64,000 nucleotides of DNA, from positions 62,001-126,000 of the forward strand of contig NZ_QEWN01000002.1 in NCBI RefSeq assembly GCF_006124995.1, given 5' to 3'. The position numbers and the translations under genes were made by a program. Position 1 is the first letter of the stretch. Every line of letters begins with the position of its first letter. Shown here one piece after another: positions 22,576 to 32,369 of the stretch. Origin of the DNA: Vibrio sp. Hep-1b-8 (GTDB lineage: Bacteria; Pseudomonadota; Gammaproteobacteria; Enterobacterales; Vibrionaceae). The notes beneath the pieces were generated by a model. It had not been told where the DNA came from. It made no database searches and worked only from the letters and a program-made list of their open reading frames with translations.

Positions 22576-24759
22576 ATGACACAGGCAGAATTTTCTTTGC
22601 GAGAACGTGATCGAAAGCGATTGATAAAAGATCGATTGGTTCGTTTCACTGTATCTGCTGGTGGCGTTGGTGTTCTTGCCGCACTGGTGCTGATTTTTGT
22701 CTATCTTGCTATGATGGTTTTGCCACTGTTTAGTGACGCAAAATTCACACCTAATGTACGGTCGATAAAGATACAAGCAACGCAAGCTCTTGCGGCGGGT
22801 GTCGATGATTATGGTGAAAATGCTTTTGTCTTGTCGTCACAAGGTAAGCTCAATTTCTGGTCGTTAACCGATTCTGAACGGAAACCTGTACTCTCTGAAC
22901 AACTTGGGCACTCGGGTGATCTGTTTGCTAAAACCATCCCTGTGCTTGGGTGGTTTGCTTATGCTTCCCAGCAAGGGGAAGTGACTCTGTTCAAGCCTAA
23001 CTTAGATTTTGAGCTGCAAAAAGGTAACCGTAAATTCTCACCAAGCGTGACGGAGTTGTCTCTACCCTTCAATCTTTACCGCGAAGGGAATGATCTTAAA
23101 AAGTTTGCCTTCGCCAATAGTGACGACCTTACCTTGGCTGGTTGGTACGATGACCAAACGGTTATGGTCCGATGGCAAGATGGCAGCGAGGTTAAGTCGT
23201 TTACGTTTCTATCGCCTATATCCAGCCTTGAACAGTTGATACTAACTCCAGATGGTAAAACTCTTTACCTCCGTTCTGGCTCTGAATTGATTGTGGCGGT
23301 TCGTCAGTCACAAAATTTTGCCGTGCGTGAAGTGGTCGACTTGAGTCAGGGAAATCCTCAACATTCAGTGATGAATATTGACTTACTTTCTGGGGCATAC
23401 TCGTTGCTGGTTACTTACCGCGATGGTTTGGTCTCTCAGTGGTTTGACGTGATTAAAGAGGGTAAGCGTTCACTTACCTTTATTCGCCAGTTCAATCTTG
23501 CCTCAGAATTACAATTTCTTTTGCCAGATAGTTATCGCAAAGGGTTTTATAGCTTCTATATAAACGGTACGGTGCAGAGCCACTACACGACCAGCGAAAA
23601 GCTGGTGATGTTTGAGCGTGCATATCAAAAAGCCCCGCAAATAGCCGCGATGTCAAACAATGAGACTTACCTCATTGCGCTAACGGACGGTTCATTAGAT
23701 CTTACGGTAGTGGATAACCCATATCCAGAAATTTCGCTATCGTCACTTTGGCAGCAAGTCTGGTATGAAAGTTATGCGCAACCGGAGTTTGTGTGGCAAA
23801 CCACGTCGGCGAGTGAAGAGTTTGAAGCGAAATTTAGTCTGGTTCCGATTGTATTTGGGACGTTGAAGGCTGCCGCTTTTGCGATGCTATTTGCTGTGCC
23901 GATTGCAGTATTGGGGGCCATCTATACTGCGTATTTCATGACATCTAGAATGCGTAGAATCGTTAAGCCGTCGATCGAATTGATGGAAGCACTGCCGACG
24001 GTTATTATCGGTTTCCTTGCCGGCTTGTGGTTTGCTCCTATTGTCGAAAGTCACTTAGCCGCAGTTGTTGCCTTGATGATTTTCTTACCTCTATCGACGG
24101 TAGTGATTGGTTTAGTTTGGCATGGTCTTCCTAAAGCGTTGACTGGACGATTCTCTAATGGATGGCATGCCGCAATTCTAATGCCCGCGATTGTTATCCT
24201 TACTGTGGTTATTCTGTCTCAAAGTGGTAGCATCGAGGCATTGCTGTTTTCAGGTGATGTTAGAGTTTATCTTGCCGAGCATGGTATCGATTTTGACCAG
24301 CGAAATGCACTCGTGGTGGGATTCGCGATGGGGTTTGCGGTTATACCAACGATATTTACCATTGCGGAGGATGCGATTTTCTCTGTACCTAAACATCTAT
24401 CCGATGGTTCTTTGGCTCTGGGGGCGACATCATGGCAAACGCTGATACACGTTGTGTTATTGACCGCCAGCCCAGGTATTTTTTCTGCCATTATGATGGG
24501 GTTAGGGCGTGCGGTAGGTGAAACCATGATTGTGTTAATGGCGACAGGTAACACACCAATCATGGATTGGAATGTTTTAGAAGGGATGCGTACGTTATCA
24601 GCAACCATTGCCGTTGAGATGCCGGAGTCTGAAGTCGGCAGTTCGCACTATCGTTTGTTGTTTTTAGCGGCGCTGATATTGTTGGTATTTACCTTTGCGG
24701 TGAACTCTTTAGCAGAATATGTTCGTCAACGTTTACGTGAAAAGTATCGCTCACTATAA
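22576..24759 (+). CDS. pstC: Phosphate ABC transporter permease PstC, long form
   Basis: The permease of the high-affinity phosphate importer. At 727 residues it is more than twice E. coli PstC (319). A membrane helix at about 29-52 is followed by some 370 residues of extracytoplasmic sequence with repeated beta-rich, WD-like segments (for example NFWSLTDSERKPVLSEQLGH), then the permease core from about residue 430, including the EAA-type coupling loop [19 protein letters not shown]. The long N-terminal region is of unknown role; it could gate the channel or sense phosphate. First gene of pstC-pstA-pstB-phoU, behind a strong Pho box. Confidence 0.93.
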   Translation: MTQAEFSLRERDRKRLIKDRLVRFTVSAGGVGVLAALVLIFVYLAMMVLPLFSDAKFTPNVRSIKIQATQALAAGVDDYGENAFVLSSQGKLNFWSLTDSERKPVLSEQLGHSGDLFAKTIPVLGWFAYASQQGEVTLFKPNLDFELQKGNRKFSPSVTELSLPFNLYREGNDLKKFAFANSDDLTLAGWYDDQTVMVRWQDGSEVKSFTFLSPISSLEQLILTPDGKTLYLRSGSELIVAVRQSQNFAVREVVDLSQGNPQHSVMNIDLLSGAYSLLVTYRDGLVSQWFDVIKEGKRSLTFIRQFNLASELQFLLPDSYRKGFYSFYINGTVQSHYTTSEKLVMFERAYQKAPQIAAMSNNETYLIALTDGSLDLTVVDNPYPEISLSSLWQQVWYESYAQPEFVWQTTSASEEFEAKFSLVPIVFGTLKAAAFAMLFAVPIAVLGAIYTAYFMTSRMRRIVKPSIELMEALPTVIIGFLAGLWFAPIVESHLAAVVALMIFLPLSTVVIGLVWHGLPKALTGRFSNGWHAAILMPAIVILTVVILSQSGSIEALLFSGDVRVYLAEHGIDFDQRNALVVGFAMGFAVIPTIFTIAEDAIFSVPKHLSDGSLALGATSWQTLIHVVLLTASPGIFSAIMMGLGRAVGETMIVLMATGNTPIMDWNVLEGMRTLSATIAVEMPESEVGSSHYRLLFLAALILLVFTFAVNSLAEYVRQRLREKYRSL

Positions 24760-24785
24760 CGATCAAAATTTAGGAAGTGTTCAAC

Positions 24786-26432
24786 GTGATTAAGTGGTTT
24801 AAATCAGGCTCTCCATGGATATGGTTAACGGGTGGTGCAGTTAGCGTCAGCCTGCTTTCTGTGTTGGGCCTATTGCTGCTGATTGGTTGGAAAGGACTTT
24901 CCTATTTCTGGCCTGCGCCTTTGTATCAGTGGCAGACTCCGCAGGGGAATACTCTAGTTGGGCAAATCTATACGACTGAATATGTGTCAGTTAGTCACTT
25001 AACCGAGATGAACGTCGCACTGCCTCAGGAAACTATCGATAAGGGGGTGGTGAAGCGCTTAAATATTAAGGTGGCTAACCGCGATCTCTATGATGCGGAT
25101 TTTGTTTCGTTGCTTTCTATAGATCTTGACGAACCAGTAACCCCCGCTAAGTGGGCCGTCATCGAGAGAGTTCGCGATGGTGATTTTTATGCGAATCCTA
25201 TTGGTTATCTATACCCAGATGGAACAATATCAACGGATTTAACCAGTGAGATTCGCGACCGCTTGGATTTTGCCAATGAGTTACGCGAAGAGATTGAACG
25301 TCTAATTGAAGGCGATGTTCGAGTGATCAGTGCTCAAGCTGAGCGACTGAGACTAGAAAAGCGCAAACGCACTCTGAATGGAAATCTAGATGATGAGTTT
25401 GAAGCGCTTTACCGAACTCAGAGTGGTCGTTATGTTGAAGCTCTAGCAGCAGCAGAAAATAAACTCGATTACTTGCGTGGTCAGCTGGCAAATCAGGGGA
25501 TGATTGTCGAAGATATGACCGGACAACAAGTGATGATTCCGCTGAACCAAGTCTTAGATATTTGGTATCCGAATCAGATGAGTACTTTGGAAAAGCTAGC
25601 TCGTTGGGCTAAGCAGGTATGGAAGTTCTTGTCAGAAGCCCCTCGTGATTCAAACTCGGAAGGCGGGGTTTTTCCTGCAATGTTCGGAACCGTGTTATTG
25701 GTACTGATCATGTCTGTTATCGTTATGCCGCTTGGTGTCATTGCAGCGATATATCTTCATGAGTATGCTAAGAACAATGCTTTCACTCGCTTGATTCGAG
25801 TCGCGGTGATTAATCTCGCTGGGGTACCATCCATTGTGTATGGTGTTTTTGGCCTTGGTTTCTTTGTTTATAGCTTAGGTGGTTCAATAGACGCACTCTT
25901 TTACCAAGAGCGTTTGCCAGCACCGACGTTTGGTACGCCTGGGCTACTATGGTCTGCACTGACCTTGGCCGTGTTAACGCTACCGGTTGTGATTGTTGCA
26001 ACGGAAGAAGGTTTAACTCGAATTCCGAACTCAGTTCGTCATGGTTCATTGGCGTTAGGCGCAACGCAATTTGAAACCATGTGGCGAATTGTATTGCCGA
26101 TGGCGAGTCCCGCAATCATCACTGGCCTGATTCTGGCGGTGGCGCGGGCGGCAGGAGAAGTCGCTCCTTTAATGTTAGTCGGGGTAGTGAAACTAGCTTC
26201 GAGTCTGCCGGTTGATAATCAGTTCCCATTTTTGCATTTAGAACGTAAATTCATGCACTTAGGTTTTCACATTTATGACGTTGGCTTTCAAACCACTAAT
26301 ATTGAAAGTGCAAGACCGCTGGTTTATGCGACCTCTTTTTTATTAGTGACAGTGATTGTAGGGCTGAATCTCACTGCGATTAGTATTCGTAATAATTTGC
26401 GCGAAAAATATCGAACATTAGGACAAGATTAA
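24786..26432 (+). CDS. pstA: Phosphate ABC transporter permease PstA, long form
   Basis: The second permease of the phosphate importer, 548 residues against about 296 in E. coli. A membrane helix at about 14-37 is followed by roughly 240 extracytoplasmic residues that include a charged coiled coil (around 160-240, rich in E, R, L), then the permease core from about 295 with the coupling loop [20 protein letters not shown] chose the GTG at 24786 because AGGAAG (24772-24777) overlaps the upstream GTG at 24777 and is correctly spaced for 24786. pstB follows after two bases. Confidence 0.92.
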   Translation: MIKWFKSGSPWIWLTGGAVSVSLLSVLGLLLLIGWKGLSYFWPAPLYQWQTPQGNTLVGQIYTTEYVSVSHLTEMNVALPQETIDKGVVKRLNIKVANRDLYDADFVSLLSIDLDEPVTPAKWAVIERVRDGDFYANPIGYLYPDGTISTDLTSEIRDRLDFANELREEIERLIEGDVRVISAQAERLRLEKRKRTLNGNLDDEFEALYRTQSGRYVEALAAAENKLDYLRGQLANQGMIVEDMTGQQVMIPLNQVLDIWYPNQMSTLEKLARWAKQVWKFLSEAPRDSNSEGGVFPAMFGTVLLVLIMSVIVMPLGVIAAIYLHEYAKNNAFTRLIRVAVINLAGVPSIVYGVFGLGFFVYSLGGSIDALFYQERLPAPTFGTPGLLWSALTLAVLTLPVVIVATEEGLTRIPNSVRHGSLALGATQFETMWRIVLPMASPAIITGLILAVARAAGEVAPLMLVGVVKLASSLPVDNQFPFLHLERKFMHLGFHIYDVGFQTTNIESARPLVYATSFLLVTVIVGLNLTAISIRNNLREKYRTLGQD

Positions 26433-26434
26433 AC

Positions 26435-27253
26435 ATGTTTTCTGTCAATCAAACACTCGGCTACCACGCGCCGTTAGATGTGAACAATTTGAGCGATGAG
26501 CAAACGGCGATTGCGATCGAGGATTTAAACTTGTTCTACAAGAGTTCGCAGGCATTGAGTGGCGTCTCGATGCGAATCCCTAAGGGGAAAGTCACTGCAT
26601 TCATAGGTCCGTCAGGATGTGGGAAATCCACGCTTTTGCGCTGTATAAACCGAATGAATGACTTGGTTGAAGGCTGCCAAGTGCAGGGACAAGTCAGACT
26701 TCATGGAAAAAACGTCTATGATCCAGATGTAGACGTTGCAACCTTACGTCGCCGTGTAGGGATGGTTTTCCAAAGACCCAACCCATTTCCTAAATCAATA
26801 TACGAGAATGTGGTTTACGGTCTGCGTCTGCAAGGTGTTAAAAATAGTCGCTCACTTGATGATGCGGTAGAAAGAGCTCTTAGAGCATCAGCGCTTTGGG
26901 ATGAAGTGAAAGATCGTTTACATGAGAATGCGTTTGGACTATCTGGTGGTCAGCAGCAGCGACTAGTGATTGCTCGCGCGATTGCGATTGAACCGGAAGT
27001 ATTGCTACTTGATGAGCCGACATCGGCGCTCGATCCCATCTCTACATTGACGATAGAAGAGTTGATTAACGAGCTGAAAACTCAATATACCGTTGTAATC
27101 GTCACACATAACATGCAACAAGCCGCACGAGTGAGTGATCACACCGCATTTATTCATATGGGGAAATTGATTGAGTATTCTGATACGGATTCTATCTTCA
27201 CTTCACCATTGAAAAAACAGACCGAAGACTACATTACTGGTCGATATGGTTAA
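26435..27253 (+). CDS. pstB: Phosphate ABC transporter ATP-binding protein PstB
   Basis: The ATPase that powers PstSCAB. Its 272 residues include the Walker A motif GPSGCGKST, the Q-loop [15 protein letters not shown], the signature LSGGQQQR, Walker [13 protein letters not shown] and the switch histidine in VTHNMQQA. All catalytic elements are intact. It follows pstA by two bases and precedes phoU by 20 bases. Confidence 0.97.
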   Translation: MFSVNQTLGYHAPLDVNNLSDEQTAIAIEDLNLFYKSSQALSGVSMRIPKGKVTAFIGPSGCGKSTLLRCINRMNDLVEGCQVQGQVRLHGKNVYDPDVDVATLRRRVGMVFQRPNPFPKSIYENVVYGLRLQGVKNSRSLDDAVERALRASALWDEVKDRLHENAFGLSGGQQQRLVIARAIAIEPEVLLLDEPTSALDPISTLTIEELINELKTQYTVVIVTHNMQQAARVSDHTAFIHMGKLIEYSDTDSIFTSPLKKQTEDYITGRYG

Positions 27254-27273
27254 GCAGTTTTAACGGAGATTCT

Positions 27274-27972
27274 ATGAATTTTGGACGTCATATTTCAGGT
27301 CAGTTTAATGTCGAGTTAGAATCGATCCGAACTCATGTGTTAACCATGGGCGGCTTGGTTGAGCAGCAGCTCTCTTACGCGATGAAGGCTCTGTATAAGG
27401 ATGACATCGAACTGGCTAAACAAGTGGTTCGAGATGATCACAAAGTGAATGCGATGGAAGTGTCGATTGATGAAGCTTGTACTCGCATCATTGCTAAGCG
27501 CCAGCCAACCGCGAAAGATTTGCGTCTTGTTATGGCGATCATCAAAACCATTACTGATCTCGAACGTATCGGTGACGTAGCGGCTAAAATTGCGCATGCA
27601 GCAATTAAATCGCCAACGACGAAAGAACGTCAGTTCCATGTCTCACTAGAACCTCTTTGCCGCCACGCAATTAGCATGTTGCACCAAGTGTTGGACGCTT
27701 TTGCTCGTATGGATGTTGATGCGGCAGCGGAAGTGTACAAGCTCGATGATAAACTTGATGCGGAATATGAAGCGGTTATTCGTCAACTGATGACCTATAT
27801 GATGGAAGACCCGAAAAACATTCCTAATATTCTGCAGGTTATGTGGTCAGCTCGTGCGATTGAGCGTGTGGGGGACCGTTGTCAGAATATCTGTGAATAC
27901 ATCATCTACTTTGTTAAAGGCAAAGATGTTCGCCACTTGGGCGAACAAAGCATTGACGACGCATTGCGTTAA
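27274..27972 (+). CDS. phoU: Phosphate signalling complex protein PhoU
   Basis: PhoU is a soluble helical protein that links PstSCAB transport to PhoR inhibition when phosphate is plentiful. The 232-residue protein consists of two three-helix bundles, each with the metal-binding E/DxxxD pattern, seen in [18 protein letters not shown] (first) and [20 protein letters not shown] (second). It is the last gene of the pst operon. No intrinsic terminator is visible between its stop and the convergent ppk2 gene 289 bases later. Confidence 0.96.
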   Translation: MNFGRHISGQFNVELESIRTHVLTMGGLVEQQLSYAMKALYKDDIELAKQVVRDDHKVNAMEVSIDEACTRIIAKRQPTAKDLRLVMAIIKTITDLERIGDVAAKIAHAAIKSPTTKERQFHVSLEPLCRHAISMLHQVLDAFARMDVDAAAEVYKLDDKLDAEYEAVIRQLMTYMMEDPKNIPNILQVMWSARAIERVGDRCQNICEYIIYFVKGKDVRHLGEQSIDDALR

Positions 27973-28261
27973 AAGTGTAAAACGACCCCGGTAGAAAAAG
28001 TGGCTGACCAGTGCGTCCCCAACAGTGTTTTGCTCTCTCAAACGCAGAAACAATGCACCAGAGAAAACGTATCGACCTAATTAAAGCACCTTTGCCAGCC
28101 CGTCAAGATGTGGAGTGATTGCGTTTGCCAACTGATGGCAGGCTGTGAGACAAACAGACGTTGCGAGGCCTTACGCATATTCAGTTCTTGCGACAGAACG
28201 AGAAATGTTCGTAACAGGTTTAAATCTAAGCTGTAAAACAGATCTTTTGCCATGCTATGCC

Positions 28262-29044
28262 TTAGTATTTCTCGGGAACGAAGGTTTGCTCTTCAAGTGG
28301 AGCTCGAATATAGCCTTCTTTGTTTAGTTCTGGTAGCTCGATCTTCGGGTAGGAAATTTCCTGATACTCAATTTGTTCAAGCAAGTGGCTGATACAATTA
28401 AGTCGCGCTCGCTTCTTGTCATCTGAAGGGACGACCCACCAAGGGCACGGCTTGGTATCAGTGTAAGCGAACATCTGATCCTTTGCTTCTGAATACTCTG
28501 CCCATCGGTTGCGAGACTCGAGATCCATTGGACTAAGTTTCCAGCGTTTGATTGGCGTATTTATACGTCCTAAAAAGCGTTTCTCTTGTTCTTCATCGGA
28601 AACTGAGAACCAGTATTTGAGTAGAATAATGCCCGAACGTTGCAGCATGCGTTCAAACTCAGGGCAAGATCTTAGAAACTCTTCATACTGGTCGGGAGTA
28701 CAAAACCCCATCACCTTTTCAACCCCCGCTCGGTTGTACCAGCTTCGATCAAACAGAGTGATTTCGCCTGCTGCTGGTAGATGGGCAACGTAGCGTTGAA
28801 AATACCACTGAGTTTTTTCTTTTTCTGTAGGGGCCGGTAGGGCGACAACCCTACATACCCTAGGATTGAGTTTCTCAGTGATGCGTTTTATCACACCGCC
28901 TTTCCCTGCTGCATCTCGACCTTCAAAGATAACCACGACCTTGAGGCCTTCCTGCTTGACCCATTCTTGCAGTTTGACTAACTCGATTTGCAATCGTTGA
29001 AGTTCGTTCTCGTAGTATTTTTTAGTTAGTTTACCGTCGCCCAT
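28262..29044 (-). CDS. ppk2: Polyphosphate kinase 2
   Basis: PPK2 enzymes use polyphosphate to phosphorylate nucleoside mono- or diphosphates. This 260-residue one-domain protein has the Walker A motif FEGRDAAGKGG, the Walker B region FDRSWYNRAGVE and the lid motif around NRWAEYSEAKD. The ATG at 29044 (MGDGKL) is chosen because GGAG lies six bases upstream; an ATG seven codons earlier has no ribosome site. The subclass (ADP- or GDP-preferring) cannot be fixed from sequence by eye. It is convergent with phoU and lies next to the Pho island. Confidence 0.93.
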   Translation of the reverse strand: MGDGKLTKKYYENELQRLQIELVKLQEWVKQEGLKVVVIFEGRDAAGKGGVIKRITEKLNPRVCRVVALPAPTEKEKTQWYFQRYVAHLPAAGEITLFDRSWYNRAGVEKVMGFCTPDQYEEFLRSCPEFERMLQRSGIILLKYWFSVSDEEQEKRFLGRINTPIKRWKLSPMDLESRNRWAEYSEAKDQMFAYTDTKPCPWWVVPSDDKKRARLNCISHLLEQIEYQEISYPKIELPELNKEGYIRAPLEEQTFVPEKY

Positions 29045-29104
29045 AGTGCACTCCTTTGTTATCAAAAGGTTAGCACTAGTTTTATCTGTATGAGAGTGAT
29101 ATGG

Positions 29105-29851
29105 CTAAGAACTGAGAGCTTTCACTACCTTTTCAATAGCTTCGCTACTTGTGACGGGAATAAGGTAATCATCGGTATCTTGATTGCCCATTTTGGTCTG
29201 ATTGTTCTGGGTTTGCATTTTGCTAGGGCGAGTCGCTTTTCCGGATAGGTGGACTTCTCTAACTCGGGTTTGCATTGCGATGGATTGAGCATTTTCTGCG
29301 TTTAGCCCAGCGCCAGCCATGATGGAAATACGCCCATCAGCCAAGGTTACCATCTGTTTTAAAACGTCGATTCCAAGTTCGGCATTGGCTGCCAAACCTG
29401 AGGTGAGAATACGTTCACAGCCTAGTGAAACAATGTCTTCTATCGCTTGTTGCCAATCAACGCATTGGTCGATAGCACGATGGAAAGTGATTCCGAGTCC
29501 ATAGATTTTAGCTTTGTCGGTTAATTGCTGAGCCGCGAGCATATCGATCTTGCCTTCAGGAGTTAGGACTCCAAGGACCACTCCTTGTAATCCTGCTTCT
29601 GCGGCGGCTTCGATATCCAGCAACATAGAGTCAATATCATCTTGCTCGTAAACAAAGTCTCCTTGTCGAGGGCGAATCATAGCGTAAACCGGAATCGAGG
29701 CTATTTGAGCCGCTTTATTCATCAGGCCGAAACTAGGCGTGAGACCACCCAAAGCGAGTGATGAGCAGAGTTCAATGCGGGTAGCACCGCCATTGATGGC
29801 GTAATGGAGGGATTCTAAATTATCAATGCAGACTTCGATATGGTATTTCAT
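29105..29851 (-). CDS. cutC: CutC family protein
   Basis: A 248-residue TIM-barrel protein of the CutC family, named for copper homeostasis although its direct role in copper handling is disputed. Family motifs include [25 protein letters not shown] in two blocks (EVCIDNL and [19 protein letters not shown]) and [11 protein letters not shown]. The C-terminus carries a polar insertion, [18 protein letters not shown], before the last strand. Minus strand, single gene between yebG and ppk2. Confidence 0.92.
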   Translation of the reverse strand: MKYHIEVCIDNLESLHYAINGGATRIELCSSLALGGLTPSFGLMNKAAQIASIPVYAMIRPRQGDFVYEQDDIDSMLLDIEAAAEAGLQGVVLGVLTPEGKIDMLAAQQLTDKAKIYGLGITFHRAIDQCVDWQQAIEDIVSLGCERILTSGLAANAELGIDVLKQMVTLADGRISIMAGAGLNAENAQSIAMQTRVREVHLSGKATRPSKMQTQNNQTKMGNQDTDDYLIPVTSSEAIEKVVKALSS

Positions 29852-29942
29852 GGCTGTTGCTCATTTGGAAAGGTAAGGTCATTTTAGCAGTGCCATTGCA
29901 ACATATTAGGGTAAACGTGGAAGTTTTTACTTCCCCTTAAAA

Positions 29943-29972
29943 AAACAAAACCCCAGCTTGAGGCTGAGGTTT
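29943..29972 (-). terminator. Rho-independent terminator of yebG
   Basis: On the minus strand AACCTCAGC and GCTGGGGTT form a 9-bp stem with one mismatch and a 5-base loop, followed by TTGTTTTTTT. Confidence 0.85.
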
Positions 29973-29990
29973 CAAATCGGAATTGCTTGG

Positions 29991-30293
29991 TTACGCTGCG
30001 TCGTCTTGCGCTTCTTCGCTATCTTCAACAGCTTCAATCTTTTTTGATTGCTTTGGTGCTGGTTTACGCTTTGCACCAAGTGCATAGAGCACTTCTTCTT
30101 TGTTTTGTGCTAGGAACATGGCCAAGTCTTCTTGCTTGCCATCATCTTCTAGCAGTTCACTTTTACCCAATAGCTCAAAAAGCTCATCAGCCATATCGAG
30201 CATCTTGTCATATGCGTCAGCTTCCGCTTTAGAGGTAAAAGTCATTTTCTCTTCTCCGTTGCGTTCTACCACGTACTTGACGATTACAGCCAT
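29991..30293 (-). CDS. yebG: YebG family SOS-induced protein
   Basis: A 100-residue acidic protein matching YebG, a LexA-regulated gene of unknown biochemical role. The N-terminus MAVIVKYVVERNGEEKMTF and the segment SKAEADAYDKMLDMADEL are nearly those of E. coli YebG. The tail is lysine-rich then glutamate/aspartate-rich. A LexA box sits 36 bases upstream and a terminator directly follows, so it is a single-gene SOS unit. Confidence 0.95.
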   Translation of the reverse strand: MAVIVKYVVERNGEEKMTFTSKAEADAYDKMLDMADELFELLGKSELLEDDGKQEDLAMFLAQNKEEVLYALGAKRKPAPKQSKKIEAVEDSEEAQDDAA

Positions 30294-30327
30294 GGTTGGT
30301 CCTCTAACTCAAATTATTGAAAATATT

Positions 30328-30347
30328 TACTGTCTGTTTATACAGTT
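30328..30347. promoter_or_regulatory. LexA box upstream of yebG
   Basis: TACTGTCTGTTTATACAGTT contains CTGT-N8-ACAG (30330-30345), the full SOS-box core, with matching flanks. Confidence 0.92.
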
Positions 30348-30395
30348 TTTAACCGATTAAGTCTAGGTTACTGACCAATTCTGAGATCCAAGTGG

Positions 30396-31289
30396 CTAGT
30401 CTTTGCGCCATTGATGACAATACTCAATAAAGGTTTTCAGCAGGGGACTTTGGTATTTTTCTTTGTGAACCAGTAGCCAGAAGCGGCGCTTCATATCGAG
30501 AGGTAACTGGAGTTCCACCACGCGACCATCTTTTAATGCTGGCTCTGCAGCCAGTTTGGAGAGGCAACCTAATCCCAATCCAGCAGAGACGCTATTGATC
30601 AAGGCTTCTGTGGTGTTGAGTTGGAATGATTCCTGCCAATGTTCAATTCTTGGGGCGATGACTCGTAGAAAAAACTCACGGGAACCGGATCCTGGCTCGC
30701 GTAGGATCCAATGGCTATTCTCTAGCTCACCAACGGTAATGACTCCTTGCTGTGCAAAAGGCATATTCGGTGCACAAATGACGCACATTTCATCGTCGCT
30801 GAACTGAGTTGAAATTAACTGAGGATGCAGTGTTTTCCCTTCAATCAGTGCCAGATCGAGTTCATAGTCGACCAGTTTTTCACAGATGAGTGCTGAGTTG
30901 GAGATAAATAGGCTTTGTGCAAGGTGATGGGTTTCGCGGCGAAAGTCGCTGAGTAGATACGGGGCAAGTTGGTTGCCTATGGTGTCACTGGCTCCAATTC
31001 TTAATTGGCCTGACAATGCCTGATTATTATCGAACAGCTGTTCAATATCTTGCGCACGCTCAATGATTTCATCCGCTAAAGGCAGTAGTTTCTGCCCCTC
31101 TTGATTGAGGATAAGTCGATTATTTACTCGATCAAATAGTGAATGACCGATCTGTTTTTCAAGTTCAGAGAGTGCCATGCTTACGGCCGCTTTAGACAAA
31201 AACAGCGCTTCAGATGCTGCCGTCAGGGTGTCATGCTGAGTGATGGCGATGAAGACCTTTAGTTGTTTCAGAGAGATGTTAGCGGCCAT
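30396..31289 (-). CDS. LysR-family transcriptional regulator
   Basis: A 297-residue LysR-type regulator. The N-terminal winged HTH covers about residues 1-65 (LKQLKVFIAITQHDTLTAASEAL, read in two blocks around TLTAASEAL and SKAAVSMALSELEKQIG), followed by the periplasmic-binding-protein-like effector domain. It is divergent from the TDT transporter gene, 105 bases away, so it probably controls that gene and itself. The shared region contains GAAC-GTGT-GTTC (31311-31322) and a distant GAACA (31342-31346), which could be half-sites. The effector is unknown. Confidence 0.92.
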   Translation of the reverse strand: MAANISLKQLKVFIAITQHDTLTAASEALFLSKAAVSMALSELEKQIGHSLFDRVNNRLILNQEGQKLLPLADEIIERAQDIEQLFDNNQALSGQLRIGASDTIGNQLAPYLLSDFRRETHHLAQSLFISNSALICEKLVDYELDLALIEGKTLHPQLISTQFSDDEMCVICAPNMPFAQQGVITVGELENSHWILREPGSGSREFFLRVIAPRIEHWQESFQLNTTEALINSVSAGLGLGCLSKLAAEPALKDGRVVELQLPLDMKRRFWLLVHKEKYQSPLLKTFIEYCHQWRKD

Positions 31290-31394
31290 AAATTTGTGTT
31301 TAGTTTATCTGAACGTGTGTTCTAAATAATTAGATAGTTTCGAACATTTGGCAAGCGTAAACTGACCTCGAATTAAAGAGATTGTGAGGCAATA

Positions 31395-32369
31395 ATGATT
31401 AAAGCAGCAAAAGCAAAAGTGATGGGTGCGCCTACTCCTATGGCGGGCTTAGCTCTAGGGATTGCCAGTTTAGGTTGGTGTTGGGAAAATGCCGCCCCTT
31501 TTAACGGTTACGCGCAGTGGTCTGGAGCCTTAATTGCCAGCGTATTGTTGTTGGTCCTCGCGGTAAAATTCTTGTTTCATCGCCACCTATTACGTGAAGA
31601 TCTTGCTCACCCAGTTGTGGGCAGTGTGGTACCTACCTTCGCGATGGCGACTATGGTGGTATCGAACTCTTTGGGGCATTTTATTCCACTAGCGGGCGAC
31701 ATGTTATGGCTATTTGCAGTAGGGCTACATATCGTGTTTCTTACCAGCTTTGCTTACCATCGCATGCAGGATTTTGAGCTTCACCATATGGTACCAAGCT
31801 GGTTCGTTCCACCCGTGGGAATCATCGTTGCTGATGTCTCTTTTTCGGGCAATCCAGCATTGACTCAAATTGCTATGGGTGCGCTTATCTTTGGTATGTT
31901 GGCATATGCGATTATGCTACCTCTAATGATCTATCGTTTGATGTTCACGCATGAAATTCCTGATGCTGCGAAACCAACCATGGCGATTATGGCAGCACCT
32001 GCCAGCCTTTCACTTGCGGGTTACTTGACGGTCACGGCTGAGCCATCACCCGTTATCATTGGTCTTTTGTTTGGTATTGCAGTCTTGATGACAGCGATTA
32101 TCTATCTGGCATTTATCAAACTACTTAGACTGCCATTTAGTCCAGGTTATGCCGCGTTCACCTTCCCAATGGTGATTGGTTCTACCGCTCTATTTAAACT
32201 CAGTGTGTGGATGGAGAGCGTCGGTATCACCAGTGAGTATGTTGCCCAAATTCACTGGCTTGCGGGTTTAGAGCTGGTGGTTGCAACCGTTGTCGTTGGC
32301 TATGTTGCACTAAGATACCTCGCTTTCTACAAACCAGTGAGTCACGCATTAGGTTTGGTCTCCCACTGA
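31395..32369 (+). CDS. TDT family transporter (TehA/Mae1-like)
   Basis: A 324-residue integral membrane protein with about ten helices, matching the tellurite-resistance/dicarboxylate transporter (TDT) family. The N-terminal pattern PTPMAGLALGIASLGWCWEN and the following VGSVVPTFAMATMVVS are typical. Family members move C4-dicarboxylates, sulfite, or small anions; the substrate here cannot be told. An export role controlled by the divergent LysR regulator is plausible (inference). Its stop codon abuts the stop codon of the convergent sigma-54 activator with no base between. Confidence 0.88.
   Translation: MIKAAKAKVMGAPTPMAGLALGIASLGWCWENAAPFNGYAQWSGALIASVLLLVLAVKFLFHRHLLREDLAHPVVGSVVPTFAMATMVVSNSLGHFIPLAGDMLWLFAVGLHIVFLTSFAYHRMQDFELHHMVPSWFVPPVGIIVADVSFSGNPALTQIAMGALIFGMLAYAIMLPLMIYRLMFTHEIPDAAKPTMAIMAAPASLSLAGYLTVTAEPSPVIIGLLFGIAVLMTAIIYLAFIKLLRLPFSPGYAAFTFPMVIGSTALFKLSVWMESVGITSEYVAQIHWLAGLELVVATVVVGYVALRYLAFYKPVSHALGLVSH

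Noticed and set aside
27973..28261. Possible small gene or RNA between phoU and ppk2
   Set aside because: Only frames with arginine/cysteine-rich, unnatural composition are open, and there is no strong hairpin or ribosome site.
29045..29104. Pho box before ppk2
   Set aside because: CTCTCAT is followed by no second half-site at 11 bases, so the match is too weak.
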